Below are positions 34,516-44,748 of a DNA stretch of 64,000 nucleotides, piece by piece (positions within the stretch are counted from its first letter, which is position 1; each line of letters starts with the position of its first letter). The stretch covers positions 1,302,001-1,366,000 of the forward strand of contig NC_090775.1 of the NCBI RefSeq assembly GCF_001761485.1, in the 5' to 3' direction. A program made the translations under genes and the position numbers. The notes under the pieces were generated by a model. The model ran no database searches, was not told the DNA's origin, and saw nothing but the letters and a program-made list of their open reading frames with translations. This DNA comes from Yarrowia lipolytica. Lineage: Eukaryota; Ascomycota; Dipodascomycetes; Dipodascales.

Positions 34516-34863
34516 TTATCGTCGGTTCTTTCCCTGGGGAACCATCTTGGGGTAAAGTCGCTTGGCGTGGAAGTTGATACTGTCCTGCTGCTTGACGGGT
34601 TTAACCTGAGTTAGAATTGCAAAACGAAATTAAACCGACCCTGTCGCCTCAATCATCTCCAACCCTTCTCCTCTCATACTCACACTCTTGCAGGCAGCCA
34701 TCTTGAACTCCTGTTCAATCTCCTTGCAGGCCTCGGAGTTGACACCGTTGGATGACCAGCACGCCAAAAGTCGAGACAGAAGCTGCACGGCCTGGGGGGC
34801 CTCGGCGGTCTGCAGGTTCTTGACACGCAGATACTTGAGCTTGGGCAACTTCTGGGCGGTCAT
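34516..34863 (-). CDS. MRP10: Mitochondrial small-subunit ribosomal protein mS37
   Basis: Exon 1 is 34863-34684 and exon 2 is 34605-34516, with a 78-base intron (GTGAGTATGAG donor, TTCTAACTCAG end). The joined product is 89 residues. It resembles yeast Mrp10, a CHCH-type protein of the mitochondrial small ribosomal subunit: KLPKLKYLRVKN matches RLPPLPRLKVKK, LLACWSSNGVNSEAC matches LLQCWSSYGHMSPKC, and exon 2 gives QQDSINFHAKRLY, matching the yeast SNINYHAARLYD. Three cysteines remain of the usual four, since the first position of the first pair is alanine (AVQLLSRLLAC). Reading through the intron would give a false 77-residue product lacking the conserved C-terminus, so this gene is easily mis-annotated. 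The final stretch VPQGKNRR is basic. Confidence 0.93.
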
Positions 34864-35806
<943 letters not shown>

Positions 35807-35990
35807 ATGTATTGATTTAGTTTAGTATATTTATCTCTTGAACAAAAATCAACGCTGTAGATTGTTTAAAAATTTTCTAAGTAGAGCTGAACACCGCAGC
35901 GTCTGTTTCACGAGCGAGATACCGCTCAGTCTGTAGTTGTGTACCCGTACTTCATTCGGTCTACATCTTCGTTGCAATAAATAAAACCCA

Positions 35991-36464
35991 TCATTGACGC
36001 TGGGTGATTCCGCTCATGCCCTGTTCCAACATGGGTCTCAACATCTGGCCAAAGGGAGTGGCGAGCACGTTTTGGCTGAGCGACGAAATGTCGACCGGGA
36101 TGTCTTTGCCGGTCAGAAACTGCGACAGCTCCTGTGTGAAGTGGTTGCAGTTGTGGTCAAACAAGTTGTACTTGTCGGGGGTGTATTCGCCCCGAATCTC
36201 GTTGAGGTACTCCTGAATCAGCTCCTCAGGCACATGGGTCTCTCCCAGATCCACCACCTTGTCTGGAATGCCATGGTGGGTCTTTCCGGGTTGAGCGGAC
36301 TGGATTCCGGCTCCGTAGTACCACTCGGTCTTGTTGTCGATGACGATTGAAGTGTGCCAGATGCCGTCCACCTGGGTGCCGAGAAACTGCTGAGACATGG
36401 ACTTGGCCATGCCGTGCGAAAGATCGTACACATACAACTTGACTTTGTGGGTTTCTTCGGTCAT
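35991..36464 (-). CDS. PPPDE/DeSI-type deubiquitinase-like cysteine peptidase
   Basis: The product is 157 residues. It belongs to the PPPDE (DeSI/DUF862) cysteine peptidases, which remove SUMO or ubiquitin from substrates. The catalytic pair is visible: H37 in GIWHTSIVI and C106 in FDHNCNHFTQELSQFL. Other family signatures are VKLYVYDLSHGMA at the N-terminus, EWYYGAGIQ and YNLFDHNCNHF. The length matches a DeSI-1 type catalytic domain alone, without the PUL or thioredoxin-like extensions of some fungal homologues. The name of the substrate modifier is not predictable. It sits next to the ubiquitin gene, but the two are convergent and this is probably chance. Confidence 0.92.
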   Translation of the reverse strand: MTEETHKVKLYVYDLSHGMAKSMSQQFLGTQVDGIWHTSIVIDNKTEWYYGAGIQSAQPGKTHHGIPDKVVDLGETHVPEELIQEYLNEIRGEYTPDKYNLFDHNCNHFTQELSQFLTGKDIPVDISSLSQNVLATPFGQMLRPMLEQGMSGITQRQ

Positions 36465-37593
36465 GGTCCGCGAGTCTCTTGCAGTTTTGTGTGGGGTGTT
36501 TCTGTGTGGGTGTTAATGGCTGTGGACGGGGACCTCACCGCGTATTATACTCCCTGGTCGATATGCCATGGTCGTGTGGCGGTGGCGGAAACTTACCTAA
36601 AGCCGATCTCTTATCTGCGGTATTACTAACCGGTTAGGTGGACTTAAGACAGCTTGTGCTAACGGATGTGAGGCCTTGGAACAGGGGCGAGTGATAGCAC
36701 TCGTCTTTCCATGGGGCTCTTTTGTACTATTCGCCATCACGTGCCCTAGCATCCGTTAATGTAGGCCAATCGGCTATTGTCGTGGTATCCACCTGGAGTA
36801 TCGTAATTGCTGTTAGGTGGAGTATATACTTGCGGTAAATGCTGGTATGATGGCTGTTTGGCACTGCAGAGAATGTTCGAGAAGACGGGTGGCGACAAAT
36901 GGATCAATTTGAGGGGAAAAGTTGATGAATAAGCAGGAGCACTCTGGTTTAAGCCGTTTATCTGTGATTTTCTCTGATTTCCTGCGATTTTTCCACTCTT
37001 CCATTCACCCACCTTTTTTTTTCTTTCCCTTTTTTTCCCTTTTTCTTTCCCCTTCTTTTTTCAATACTGTAATTCTTTTTATTTTTATAATCGCTTATTA
37101 TCTCACCACGCGCCTAACCCAATCCAAAGAGGTTATTAACAACGGGGAGTTGTAGCACAAGGTCCATGTAGAACGCCATCCAGACTCGGTAAACAATGAT
37201 CCACTATCAAAATCGCATCAATTAGACGTATCAAATCGGCCGACAGCTTTTTCTGCCTGTCCTCAGTTGTCATCTCCTCAATACATCCACCGTCTTCTAT
37301 CGTTGCGGTAACACTCTACTCCACTGCCCTAAACAACGGCAACGAATCATAGAACCCCTCCATCTCGTAAACGGGCCAATAAAATGAGACCCCGAATTGA
37401 AAAAAACAATGAAAACACCGCAATCAATAGATATATCCACTTATCTCAGCCCCACAGCTTTCGTTGCGTTTTCCTTACTGGCACATTCGCCTCCCCCCAG
37501 CGGTCACGTGAGGTGGCAAAGTTACAGTGTAGGTAATCCACCCAACACTACATCACCACAAGTCCAGACGCCATCTACGCCCCAATCGCAAAA
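36465..37593. other. Divergent intergenic region upstream of RPN2
   Basis: About 1.1 kb. It holds a CACGTG near 36738-36743, a long T-rich stretch (37013-37090), a second CACGTG at 37505-37510 and the proteasome element listed separately. No gene is visible. Confidence 0.55.
37512..37520 (+). promoter_or_regulatory. PACE element (Rpn4-type site) of RPN2
   Basis: GGTGGCAAA is an exact match to the proteasome-associated control element. It lies 74 bases before the RPN2 ATG, directly after a TCACGTGA site. Confidence 0.8.
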
Positions 37594-40410
37594 ATGGCCA
37601 CCACCGCAGCCCCAATTCTGGCGCTGCTCGACGAACCAAACTACGATCTCAAGACCCATGCCCTCGAATCGCTGGATGAAAACATCACCCAGCTGTGGGC
37701 GGAGGTTTCCGACCACGTGTCCCAGATTGAAGAGCTCTACGAAGACAAGGACTTCCCCAAGCCCGAGCTCGCGGCTCTCGTGGCCTCCAAGATCTACTAC
37801 AACCTGGGCGACTACGAGTCATCCATGAAGTTTGCTTTGGCCGCTGGAAAACTCTTCAACTTCGATTCCTCCTCTGATTACGTCGAGACCATTGTCAGCA
37901 AGTGCATCCGAGAATATATTGAGGTGTCGCAACAACACTACGAGGATCCGTCTGCGCCTGTTCCCGACGCCCGTCTCGCCACGGTGCTCGACCAAATGCT
38001 GCAGCGATCGTACGCCCAGGGCCACCTGAAGCTGGCTCTCGGAGTGGCGCTGGAGGCCCGACGTTTGGACATTATCACCAAGATCCTCGAGACCGCAGAC
38101 ACCGAAACGACCGTGGAGCTGGTGCATTACGTGTTGGACTGCGTCGTAACGGTCGTCTCTTCGCGCCGGTTCAAGGACGAGGTGCTGTTGGAGCTCAACA
38201 ATGTCATCCTGGGTCTGCCCCAGCCCGACTACCACGCCATCTGCAAGATCATCGTCCAGCTCAACAGCAGCGAAGGCGCCTCTCGGCTCTTCAAGTCTCT
38301 GTTGGCCTCCAAGGACCCCGACTCCACCCTCATTGCGTACCAGTGCGCTTTTGATCTAGTGGCGTCAGGCTCGCAGCAGCTGCTCAACGAGGTTGCCGCC
38401 GAGTTCAAGGACAACGAGACCCTCGCAAAGATCCTCTCCGGCGTCCCTACCTGCGACTACGACCTCACATTCCTTAACCAGAACAATAACACCGACACAC
38501 AGATGCTCAACCGGACCAAAAACTCGCTTGACCCCAAGAGCTCCATGAACCACTCGGCCGTCACCTTTGCCAACGCATTTCTGCACGCCGGCACAGCCCA
38601 GGACTCGTTTATCCGCTCCAACCTCGACTGGCTCTCCAAGGCCTCCAACTGGACCAAGTTGTCGGCCACGGCTGCTCTGGGAGTCATTCACAAGGGAAAC
38701 CTGTCGCAGGGCCGACGAATTCTCGCTCCCTACCTGCCCCAGGGCGATAATGCTGCCTCCGGCTCACCCTACACCCGGGGAGGCTCTCTGTACGCCCTTG
38801 GTCTCATCTTTGCAGGCCATGGCAACGAGGTGCTCGACTACCTTCAGCAGCAGATTGAAGACACAGCATCCGACGACGGAGGCGATGTTGTGCTGCACGG
38901 TGCCTGTCTGGGTATCGGTGTGGCTGGCATGGGCTCCGGAAAGGCCTCTCTTTACGACAAACTGAGAGACGTGCTGTTTTCGGACTCTGCCGTGGCCGGA
39001 GAGGCTGCCGGACTCGCCATGGGTCTGGTAATGCTGGGATCTGCCGACGATGATGCCCAGAAGGAAATGTTCCTTTACGCACACGAGACTCAGCACGAGA
39101 AGATCATTCGGGGTCTGGCTCTGGGCCTTGCTCTTGTCAATTACGCACGAGAGGAGTCTGCCGAGCCCATGATCGAGCAGCTGCTGGCCGAGCAGGACCC
39201 CATTCTGCGGTACGGAGGAGCCTACACCATTGCTCTTGCCTACGCCGGCACCGGCAACAACAAGGCCATTCAGCGACTGCTGCACATTGCTGTTTCTGAT
39301 GCCTCTGATGACGTGCGACGAGCAGCTGTCATTTCGCTGGGTTTCATCCTTCTGCGTAACTACACTGCCGTCCCCCGAATGGTCGAGCTGCTGTCCGAGT
39401 CGCACAACCCCCACGTGCGGTACGGAACTGCCCTGGCCCTCGGTATTTCGTGTGCAGGCACAGGTCTCAAGGAGGCGGTGGAGGTGCTTGAGCCTCTGAC
39501 TAAGGACCCCGCAGACTTTGTGCGACAGGGTGCTCTTGTGGCTCTCGCCATGATCCTCATCCAGCAGAATGAGAAGATGAGTCCTCGAGTCAAGACTGCC
39601 CGGGAGACCTTTGCTCATGCCATTGCCTCCAAGCACGAGGACCCCATGGTCAAGTTTGGTGCTGCTCTAGCTCAGGGTATCATTGATGCCGGAGGTCGAA
39701 ATGTGACCATTGCTCTTGAGAACCCCCAGACTGGGTCTCTTAACATGAAGGCCATTGTCGGTCTGGTTGTCTTCTCGCAGTTCTGGTACTGGTTCCCCTA
39801 CACCCACTTCCTGTCTCTGTCATTCAGCACCACTGCTGTCACCGGAGTCAACGAGGACCTCAAGATCCCCCAGTTTGACTTTGTCACCTCTCACAAGCCC
39901 TCCTACTTTGGCTACCCTCCTCCTGCCGAGGAGGTGGTTGACAAGGCTCCCGAAAAGGTTGCCACCGCCGTTCTCTCTACCACAGCTCGTGCCAAGGCTC
40001 GGGCCAAGAAGAACGAGAAGGATAAGGCTGACAAGATGGAAGTTGAGGAGAAGCCCGAGGAGCCCTCCTCCGCCGCTGCAGCATCTTCAAAGCCTGCCAA
40101 GGAGGCCAAGGTGGACGAGGACGCTGATAAGCGAATCCCCGGTCAGAAGAAGTGGCGTCTTGCCAACTTAACACGAGTGCTGCCTTCCCAGCTCAAGTAT
40201 ATTTCGTTTCCTGAGGAGAACCGGTTTGTGCCCATTCGAAAGTTGCATTCTGTTGGTGGAGTTGTGGTTCTGAGAGACCAGGAGAAGGGCAAGGGCGGCA
40301 AGAAGCCTCAGTTCATCAAGACGGTCCGACAGATCAACAATCCTTTTGATGATGAGGACGACGAGGCTCCTCTGCCCGAGCCTTTCAAGTACGTCGAGGA
40401 GACCGAGTAA
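37594..40410 (+). CDS. RPN2: 26S proteasome regulatory subunit, non-ATPase
   Basis: The intronless product has 938 residues. Rpn2 (PSMD1) is the large PC-repeat scaffold in the base of the 19S regulatory particle and holds Rpn13 and other partners. The N-terminal helical rod starts ILALLDEPNYDLKTHALESL. The toroidal proteasome/cyclosome repeats run from about 380 to 720 (RGGSLYALGLIFAGHGNEVL, VLHGACLGIGVAGMGSG, YGGAYTIALAYAGTGNNKAI, VRRAAVISLGFILL, VRYGTALALGISCAGTG). A lysine- and glutamate-rich insert (about 790-850) and the C-terminal VGGVVVLRDQ...PFKYVEETE complete the usual structure. The promoter carries a PACE box, so control by an Rpn4-like factor is likely. The start follows a short A-rich leader. 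Confidence 0.98.
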   Translation: MATTAAPILALLDEPNYDLKTHALESLDENITQLWAEVSDHVSQIEELYEDKDFPKPELAALVASKIYYNLGDYESSMKFALAAGKLFNFDSSSDYVETIVSKCIREYIEVSQQHYEDPSAPVPDARLATVLDQMLQRSYAQGHLKLALGVALEARRLDIITKILETADTETTVELVHYVLDCVVTVVSSRRFKDEVLLELNNVILGLPQPDYHAICKIIVQLNSSEGASRLFKSLLASKDPDSTLIAYQCAFDLVASGSQQLLNEVAAEFKDNETLAKILSGVPTCDYDLTFLNQNNNTDTQMLNRTKNSLDPKSSMNHSAVTFANAFLHAGTAQDSFIRSNLDWLSKASNWTKLSATAALGVIHKGNLSQGRRILAPYLPQGDNAASGSPYTRGGSLYALGLIFAGHGNEVLDYLQQQIEDTASDDGGDVVLHGACLGIGVAGMGSGKASLYDKLRDVLFSDSAVAGEAAGLAMGLVMLGSADDDAQKEMFLYAHETQHEKIIRGLALGLALVNYAREESAEPMIEQLLAEQDPILRYGGAYTIALAYAGTGNNKAIQRLLHIAVSDASDDVRRAAVISLGFILLRNYTAVPRMVELLSESHNPHVRYGTALALGISCAGTGLKEAVEVLEPLTKDPADFVRQGALVALAMILIQQNEKMSPRVKTARETFAHAIASKHEDPMVKFGAALAQGIIDAGGRNVTIALENPQTGSLNMKAIVGLVVFSQFWYWFPYTHFLSLSFSTTAVTGVNEDLKIPQFDFVTSHKPSYFGYPPPAEEVVDKAPEKVATAVLSTTARAKARAKKNEKDKADKMEVEEKPEEPSSAAAASSKPAKEAKVDEDADKRIPGQKKWRLANLTRVLPSQLKYISFPEENRFVPIRKLHSVGGVVVLRDQEKGKGGKKPQFIKTVRQINNPFDDEDDEAPLPEPFKYVEETE

Positions 40411-41066
40411 GCATATTGGTAATGATTGTTGGAGAACCGAGCAAGGGCGTAGAGTGCCTGTAGATGGAGCGCACAAATGACTGGGCGTGTACACTGTTGT
40501 TGTGCAGTTGTAACCAATATATAAAGAACAGCTTGCAATGGAAGGTGCAATAGAACATGGAGTTGAAAACTAGACGACGAGAAAAGCGGGATTGAACGAA
40601 GTCCCTTCTATTGTAATGTGTTGCCACTGGTCCATGATATCGACGGCACTTCTCTTCAGCTAGATCCAACGTAAACATGACTACACTGGGCCAACTCATA
40701 AACGAGTCAGCAGCAAGACCCTAAGTATCAGCTGCCTGAAAAGGAGTGGCTCGGTGGCTCGTTATCTCATGTTCGATTCATATGAATCTGTTCGCACATA
40801 CCGGTAAAAGTACAGACAGCATGTAATCAAGAGACTACTTTCGAAACGAGCCAGTCGCTGTTGGTCTTTCACTAGTAAAGAATATCTGAAGAGACGCAGT
40901 ACAGTATTTACTCGTGTTCCCATGCCTGGGTACAAGAGATGGACCGATAAGCAGTAGCTCTTTTACTACATCTACGCGTACAGATTCACTTGGCCACTCC
41001 ATCTGTCAGCAGCCGGTCTGCTATTACTTGCCTTGTACTTTTGCTCGTTCAATATGCATAAATTAT
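40411..41066. other. Convergent intergenic region RPN2 / UTP7
   Basis: This 656-base spacer between two stops contains only AT-rich and tacttgta-like words (for example near 41033). No gene is visible. Confidence 0.5.
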
Positions 41067-42635
41067 CTATTGTCTCTGCTGAAATCTGGAGATAGCAGGA
41101 GACACGTACTCCTCCACATATCCCTCCTCCAGTCGTCGCTTTTTGTTCTCTCGCATTCGTCGCTCTCGCTCCTGAAGCTGCTCCAGTCGCATCTGCCGCT
41201 CGTCCACCACACCCTTCTTTTTCTTCTTTTGCAGCTCCTTGCTGACGGCCGTCTCCTCGTCGGCCAGATGGGGTTGCAGCTCGGGCATGTCGTCGTCCGA
41301 CTCTTGTGCCCGCTTCTTGTTGGGCTCCGTGATCTCCTCCATCTGCTCTCGGGCCGTCTTTCGTCGCCGGTCCTTGTCCATGGCGATTCGTCCAATGTCT
41401 TCGGGATCCATGGTGATCATCTCGGGCTGGAGCTTCTGCAGCAGTGTTCGCACCTCCTCCTCTCGTCGCTGGTGTCGCGTCTGGTAAGGGTTGACTTCCA
41501 GAGCGTCAAAGTTGGCCTCTCCGGCTCCGGGAATGATGAGTGAAGAGAAGCCCTCGGAGTGGCCTACTCCAAGGATGTCTTCAAACGGCACAAACTGCGC
41601 GCTGCTCACCTTCCAGTCGGGATGCATGTTGTGTTGCATATAGGGCTGCTTGGGTCGAGGAGCAGATTGCACGTCCTTCCACACGGTGATGGTGTTTCCG
41701 TGGCCCACAGAAAGCAGGTTGGAGTCAGACCAGTTAACCGTCTGGGGCGCCACCTTGGTTCGGGGCAGACGCAGCACCTCCTTGTAGGTGTTTCTGATAT
41801 CCCAGACCTTGACGGACGAGTCGGAGCCAGCCGTGGCCAGGTATCGTCCTGATCGGTCGACAGAAACGTCGTTCACGGGGCCTCGATGGGCCAGCATCTT
41901 GACCAGAGGCTCGTCCACGTTGGGCGACCACATGGTCACGGTTCCGTTGGAGTGGCCGAGATTCATGATGGCATTATAGGGGTTCTGGCACTGGGAGGTG
42001 GTGGGGCCCAGTCTGGTCTTGAAGGCAGCCACTTGCTTACCAATAGATACATCCTGGTAAAAGAGCATGCTGGTGAGACCCGACGATACGAGCAGGTAGT
42101 GGTAGGGCAGGAAATCGAGGTTGGTCATTTCGATCTGCTGCTTGAGTCTGTGTACTTCGGATCCCTGGTGGTCATAGATGAAGACATTCCTTTTCTGGGC
42201 CACAGCAAAGTATTGGTCGTTATGGAGCCACTGGACCGCACGAACAGTCTCGTTGAGGTTGAGTTCAAACTGTAGACGTCCCTCTCGCCAGTCAAACGCT
42301 GCCACATGGCCCTTTCGGCCTCCAATGAGCAGCTTTCGGCCTGTTCGGGTGAAGTTGATGTCATAGGGGCCAAAGTCGGGCAGCTTGAGGTCGTAGGCCT
42401 TTTTCTTGGTGGAAATATCAACCGACGCCTTGATCTCCTCCTGCGTCACCTTGTGGGTCGCCTCCATTTCGTTTTCGGCCTCTAGAAAGCCCTGTTCCTC
42501 CAACAGCAGCATTTCTGTCTTTTTCGCCGCCTCCTTGGCCTCCTGGGTGTGGCTCTCCACCCGCTTGAGATCCTTACGGAGCTCCTTGTTTCGGGCCGTC
42601 TTCCAGGCCGGCTTCTTCTTTGGTGCTTCAGACAT
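41067..42635 (-). CDS. UTP7: U3 snoRNP component of the small-subunit processome
   Basis: The product is 522 residues. Utp7 (WDR46/BING4) is a WD40 protein of the nucleolar SSU processome needed for 18S rRNA maturation. A basic coiled N-terminus (KKKPAWKTARNKELRKDLKR) precedes the WD repeats (about 110-370), including YDINFTRTGRKLLIGGRKGH, MTNLDFLPYHYLLVSSG, GPVNDVSVDRSGRYLATAGS with VKVWDIRN, and LLSVGHGNTITVWKD. The BING4 C-terminal domain has FEDILGVGHSEGFSSLIIPG, ANFDALEVNPYQTRHQRREEEV and LLQKLQPEMI. The tail is lysine-rich. No intron is needed. It is divergent from the SUMO-motif protein gene. Confidence 0.97.
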   Translation of the reverse strand: MSEAPKKKPAWKTARNKELRKDLKRVESHTQEAKEAAKKTEMLLLEEQGFLEAENEMEATHKVTQEEIKASVDISTKKKAYDLKLPDFGPYDINFTRTGRKLLIGGRKGHVAAFDWREGRLQFELNLNETVRAVQWLHNDQYFAVAQKRNVFIYDHQGSEVHRLKQQIEMTNLDFLPYHYLLVSSGLTSMLFYQDVSIGKQVAAFKTRLGPTTSQCQNPYNAIMNLGHSNGTVTMWSPNVDEPLVKMLAHRGPVNDVSVDRSGRYLATAGSDSSVKVWDIRNTYKEVLRLPRTKVAPQTVNWSDSNLLSVGHGNTITVWKDVQSAPRPKQPYMQHNMHPDWKVSSAQFVPFEDILGVGHSEGFSSLIIPGAGEANFDALEVNPYQTRHQRREEEVRTLLQKLQPEMITMDPEDIGRIAMDKDRRRKTAREQMEEITEPNKKRAQESDDDMPELQPHLADEETAVSKELQKKKKKGVVDERQMRLEQLQERERRMRENKKRRLEEGYVEEYVSPAISRFQQRQ

Positions 42636-43331
42636 GGTTGGTTGTCTATTGGCTGCTGTATATGGTGCTGGTCTGCTGGTGCTTGGTGATAATTCTGTGA
42701 TGTTGGGGCCTAGGGGAAAAAAATATTTTAAACTTCACCACCTACATATTGCATTGCATGATTATATAATATGGAGTAGTGGCACCGGTGAGACCACAAC
42801 CGCTTCTCTTCATCCAGAAATGTCGAATATGTTGGATTTTCCGGCAACAAACATAATGTCGCATGCTAACTACAAGTATGCAACTCTGTGTTTGTTTGCT
42901 ATCCTCGTCGGTTGCATTGAACTCAGCATCGTCACCTACCTGCTCTGATTCTCTTTATGGTTGACCTGTGCGGCTCTCTAATGGCCGGGCTATGATAGAG
43001 AAAGGTACTAAGTGTGTATGGGGATGGTTGTCTGGAGGACACGTATGTATATATATTTATATACTTGCAGTGGCCAAACTAATTTTTAGAGCACAGTCGC
43101 CACATCCCCTCTGTAACGGCTCCAGCCCCCAGCTAGCTATATATAGGTCGCCATATCCCTGTCTTATCGGGTATCATCAACAGTGCCGAAAACAATGTTG
43201 CCTGCATAACTTCAAATTTTTTTTTTCGCCCAAAGTGCATGAAGGCAAAAAAATCGAACAGTGAATTTTCGCACAACACACAACATAGTACCAAACAGAG
43301 CACAGCTACCCGACAACTGACGCCGTCAGCA
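42636..43331. other. Divergent intergenic region
   Basis: This 696-base spacer holds TATA-like words on both sides (tatataatat near 42762-42772, atatatatttatata near 43047-43061) and a T9 run near 43210. No further gene is visible. Confidence 0.5.
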
Positions 43332-44414
43332 ATGAACACAATTGACCAGCTGTTCGAGCAGGACTTTAACGACGACTGGAAGAAGGAATCGTCGCCCCAT
43401 GGAGACCCCTCCAACAGTCCCGAGCATGGCAAGAGGGCTCTAGAGACGGAGCCGGCATCTCCAGCCAAAAAGGTCAAGCTGGAGAAGGATTCCGAGGACC
43501 AGGAAATGGCGCGCATGCTGGAGCGAGATCTTGCGTACAAGTCGGAGCCCGACGACGTGAATCTCGCCACTCCCAACTCTCTGACGCCCGGATCCGAATG
43601 CGATGATAAGGATCTCAAGAAGGAGATCAAACCCATAGAGATCATCGAGATCGAGGACGATGACGAGGAGAATATCCACACGGTCTCTGCAGAGACCAAG
43701 AGGGATATCAAAACCGAGATCAGCCCCGAACCCGTAAAGATCGAAGAAATCCATAGCCCCCCCGACTCGGGCTCTCTGCCTGAGTTTCTTGCATCGACTA
43801 TGGATCTTCCACAACCCCCCTGCTACTCCTACAGCCACATTCCCTCTGTGTCCTCGTCTGCCGCCTCGTCTGTTAGTCCCTCTATGCCTCCCTCCACTCT
43901 TGCCTCCGCAACTGAGGAGCCCGAGTCCAAACAGAACATGGACGAGTACCTGGGCAAGATCTTCAACTTGTCTCCCGAAGACGACTTCTTTGCCACCGGA
44001 GGGTCAGACAACTCGGTCACAGACTCGTTTGCCTCCGTCAGAGAGCTCAAGCAGCAGCTCATGTCGCAACACACCCTTATGACGACATACACGTCGCTCA
44101 AAGACGTGTACCAGCGAGTGTGCAAGTCTCTTAAGGAGCGCAACGCCGAGAACCGTCGGCTGGCCAACCACATGAAGGTGCTGGTGGGAGTTATCGAACA
44201 GAACAACAAGAAGATTGCCGAAGTCGAAGACTCCAACAACAAGCTGCTGGCCCAGACCAAGACTCTCATCAACGAGAAGAAGGCGCTGCAGAACACCATC
44301 AAGGAGATGCACAAGTCCACCGACGGACTGTCCAAGATCGAGCTCTTGCGACTAACCATTAATCTCAGAGACGCCGAGATTGTGCGACTCAAGCACAAGT
44401 GCGGTGAGCTCTGA
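43332..44414 (+). CDS. Acidic coiled-coil protein with SUMO-type motifs, unknown
   Basis: The product has 360 residues from the ATG at 43332 (MNTIDQLFEQ). The open frame starts 31 codons earlier at another ATG, giving a serine- and histidine-rich extension that I think is leader. Residues 1-200 are disordered and acidic, with four consensus SUMO-attachment motifs (VKLE 48-51, LKKE 95-98, IKTE 126-129, VKIE 135-138). A SUMO-interaction motif (IEIIEIE 102-108, followed by DDDEE) lies among them, and a short basic patch (PAKKVKLEK) may be a nuclear signal. Residues about 215-225 (MDEYLGKIFNLSPEDDFF) precede a long C-terminal coiled coil (about 240-355). The motif set suggests a nuclear, SUMO-regulated assembly factor. 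I do not recognise a named family. Confidence 0.82.
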   Translation: MNTIDQLFEQDFNDDWKKESSPHGDPSNSPEHGKRALETEPASPAKKVKLEKDSEDQEMARMLERDLAYKSEPDDVNLATPNSLTPGSECDDKDLKKEIKPIEIIEIEDDDEENIHTVSAETKRDIKTEISPEPVKIEEIHSPPDSGSLPEFLASTMDLPQPPCYSYSHIPSVSSSAASSVSPSMPPSTLASATEEPESKQNMDEYLGKIFNLSPEDDFFATGGSDNSVTDSFASVRELKQQLMSQHTLMTTYTSLKDVYQRVCKSLKERNAENRRLANHMKVLVGVIEQNNKKIAEVEDSNNKLLAQTKTLINEKKALQNTIKEMHKSTDGLSKIELLRLTINLRDAEIVRLKHKCGEL

Positions 44415-44536
44415 TCGTTATTTATTTGCATTAAATTTATACCAAAAAAGACAACCATCAGTCAGTAGACAAAGTCTTGTAGTGTAATAGGAGAAAAAGT
44501 AAAACAAAAAAAATGAAATACCTCAGCTTGAGAGGC

Positions 44537-44540
44537 AAAA
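44537..44540 (-). terminator. Pol III terminator of the tRNA-5S unit
   Basis: TTTT on the minus strand immediately follows the 5S rRNA 3' end. No run of four T occurs between the tRNA and the 5S gene, so this is the first terminator of the unit. Confidence 0.7.
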
Positions 44541-44658
44541 GATTACAGCACCCAGGATTCTCGTATGGTCTCCCACTACAATACTAACTAGGCTCTCTGG
44601 TGCTTGACTATGGCTGATCGGACGGGAAGCCGTATTTTCACCAGGATATGGCCGTAAC
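44541..44658 (-). rRNA. 5S ribosomal RNA, downstream half of a tRNA-5S unit
   Basis: About 118 bases. The sequence begins GTTACGGCCATATCCTGGTG and ends CCTGGGTGCTGTAATC. Its ends pair to form helix I. The internal CTTCCCGTCCGATCAGCC, AGTCAAGC and GTGGGAGACCATACGAGAATC are the conserved 5S control-region and loop sequences, with close matches to S. cerevisiae 5S. It starts six bases after the tRNA 3' end with no terminator between, so both should come from one Pol III transcript driven by the tRNA promoter. Dispersed and tRNA-fused 5S genes are known from Yarrowia, unlike the rDNA-linked 5S of S. cerevisiae. Confidence 0.95.
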
Positions 44659-44664
44659 TGGAAA

Positions 44665-44748
44665 GGTCGTACCCGGAATCGAACCGGGGTTACTGGAAAT
44701 CGAAGTTTTCTTCAGAATCCAAGGTGATAACCGCTACACTATACAACC
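44665..44748 (-). tRNA. tRNA-Gln (anticodon CUG) with 13-base intron
   Basis: The acceptor halves GGTTGTA and TACGACC pair fully, allowing one G-U. The D arm is GTG TAGCGGTTA TCAC (box A), the anticodon arm is TTGGA/TCCAG, and the T arm is CCCGG TTCGATT CCGGG (box B). The anticodon CTG is at 44715-44713. The 13-base intron (44711-44699) follows position 37, the usual site. GAAG, at the 5' junction, can pair with CTTC within the intron, the normal anticodon-intron pairing. The closest S. cerevisiae match is tRNA-Gln. It provides the promoter for the fused 5S gene. Confidence 0.95.

Noticed and set aside
38764-39636. 290-codon open frame on the minus strand
   Set aside because: It lies opposite RPN2 with no protein-like features.
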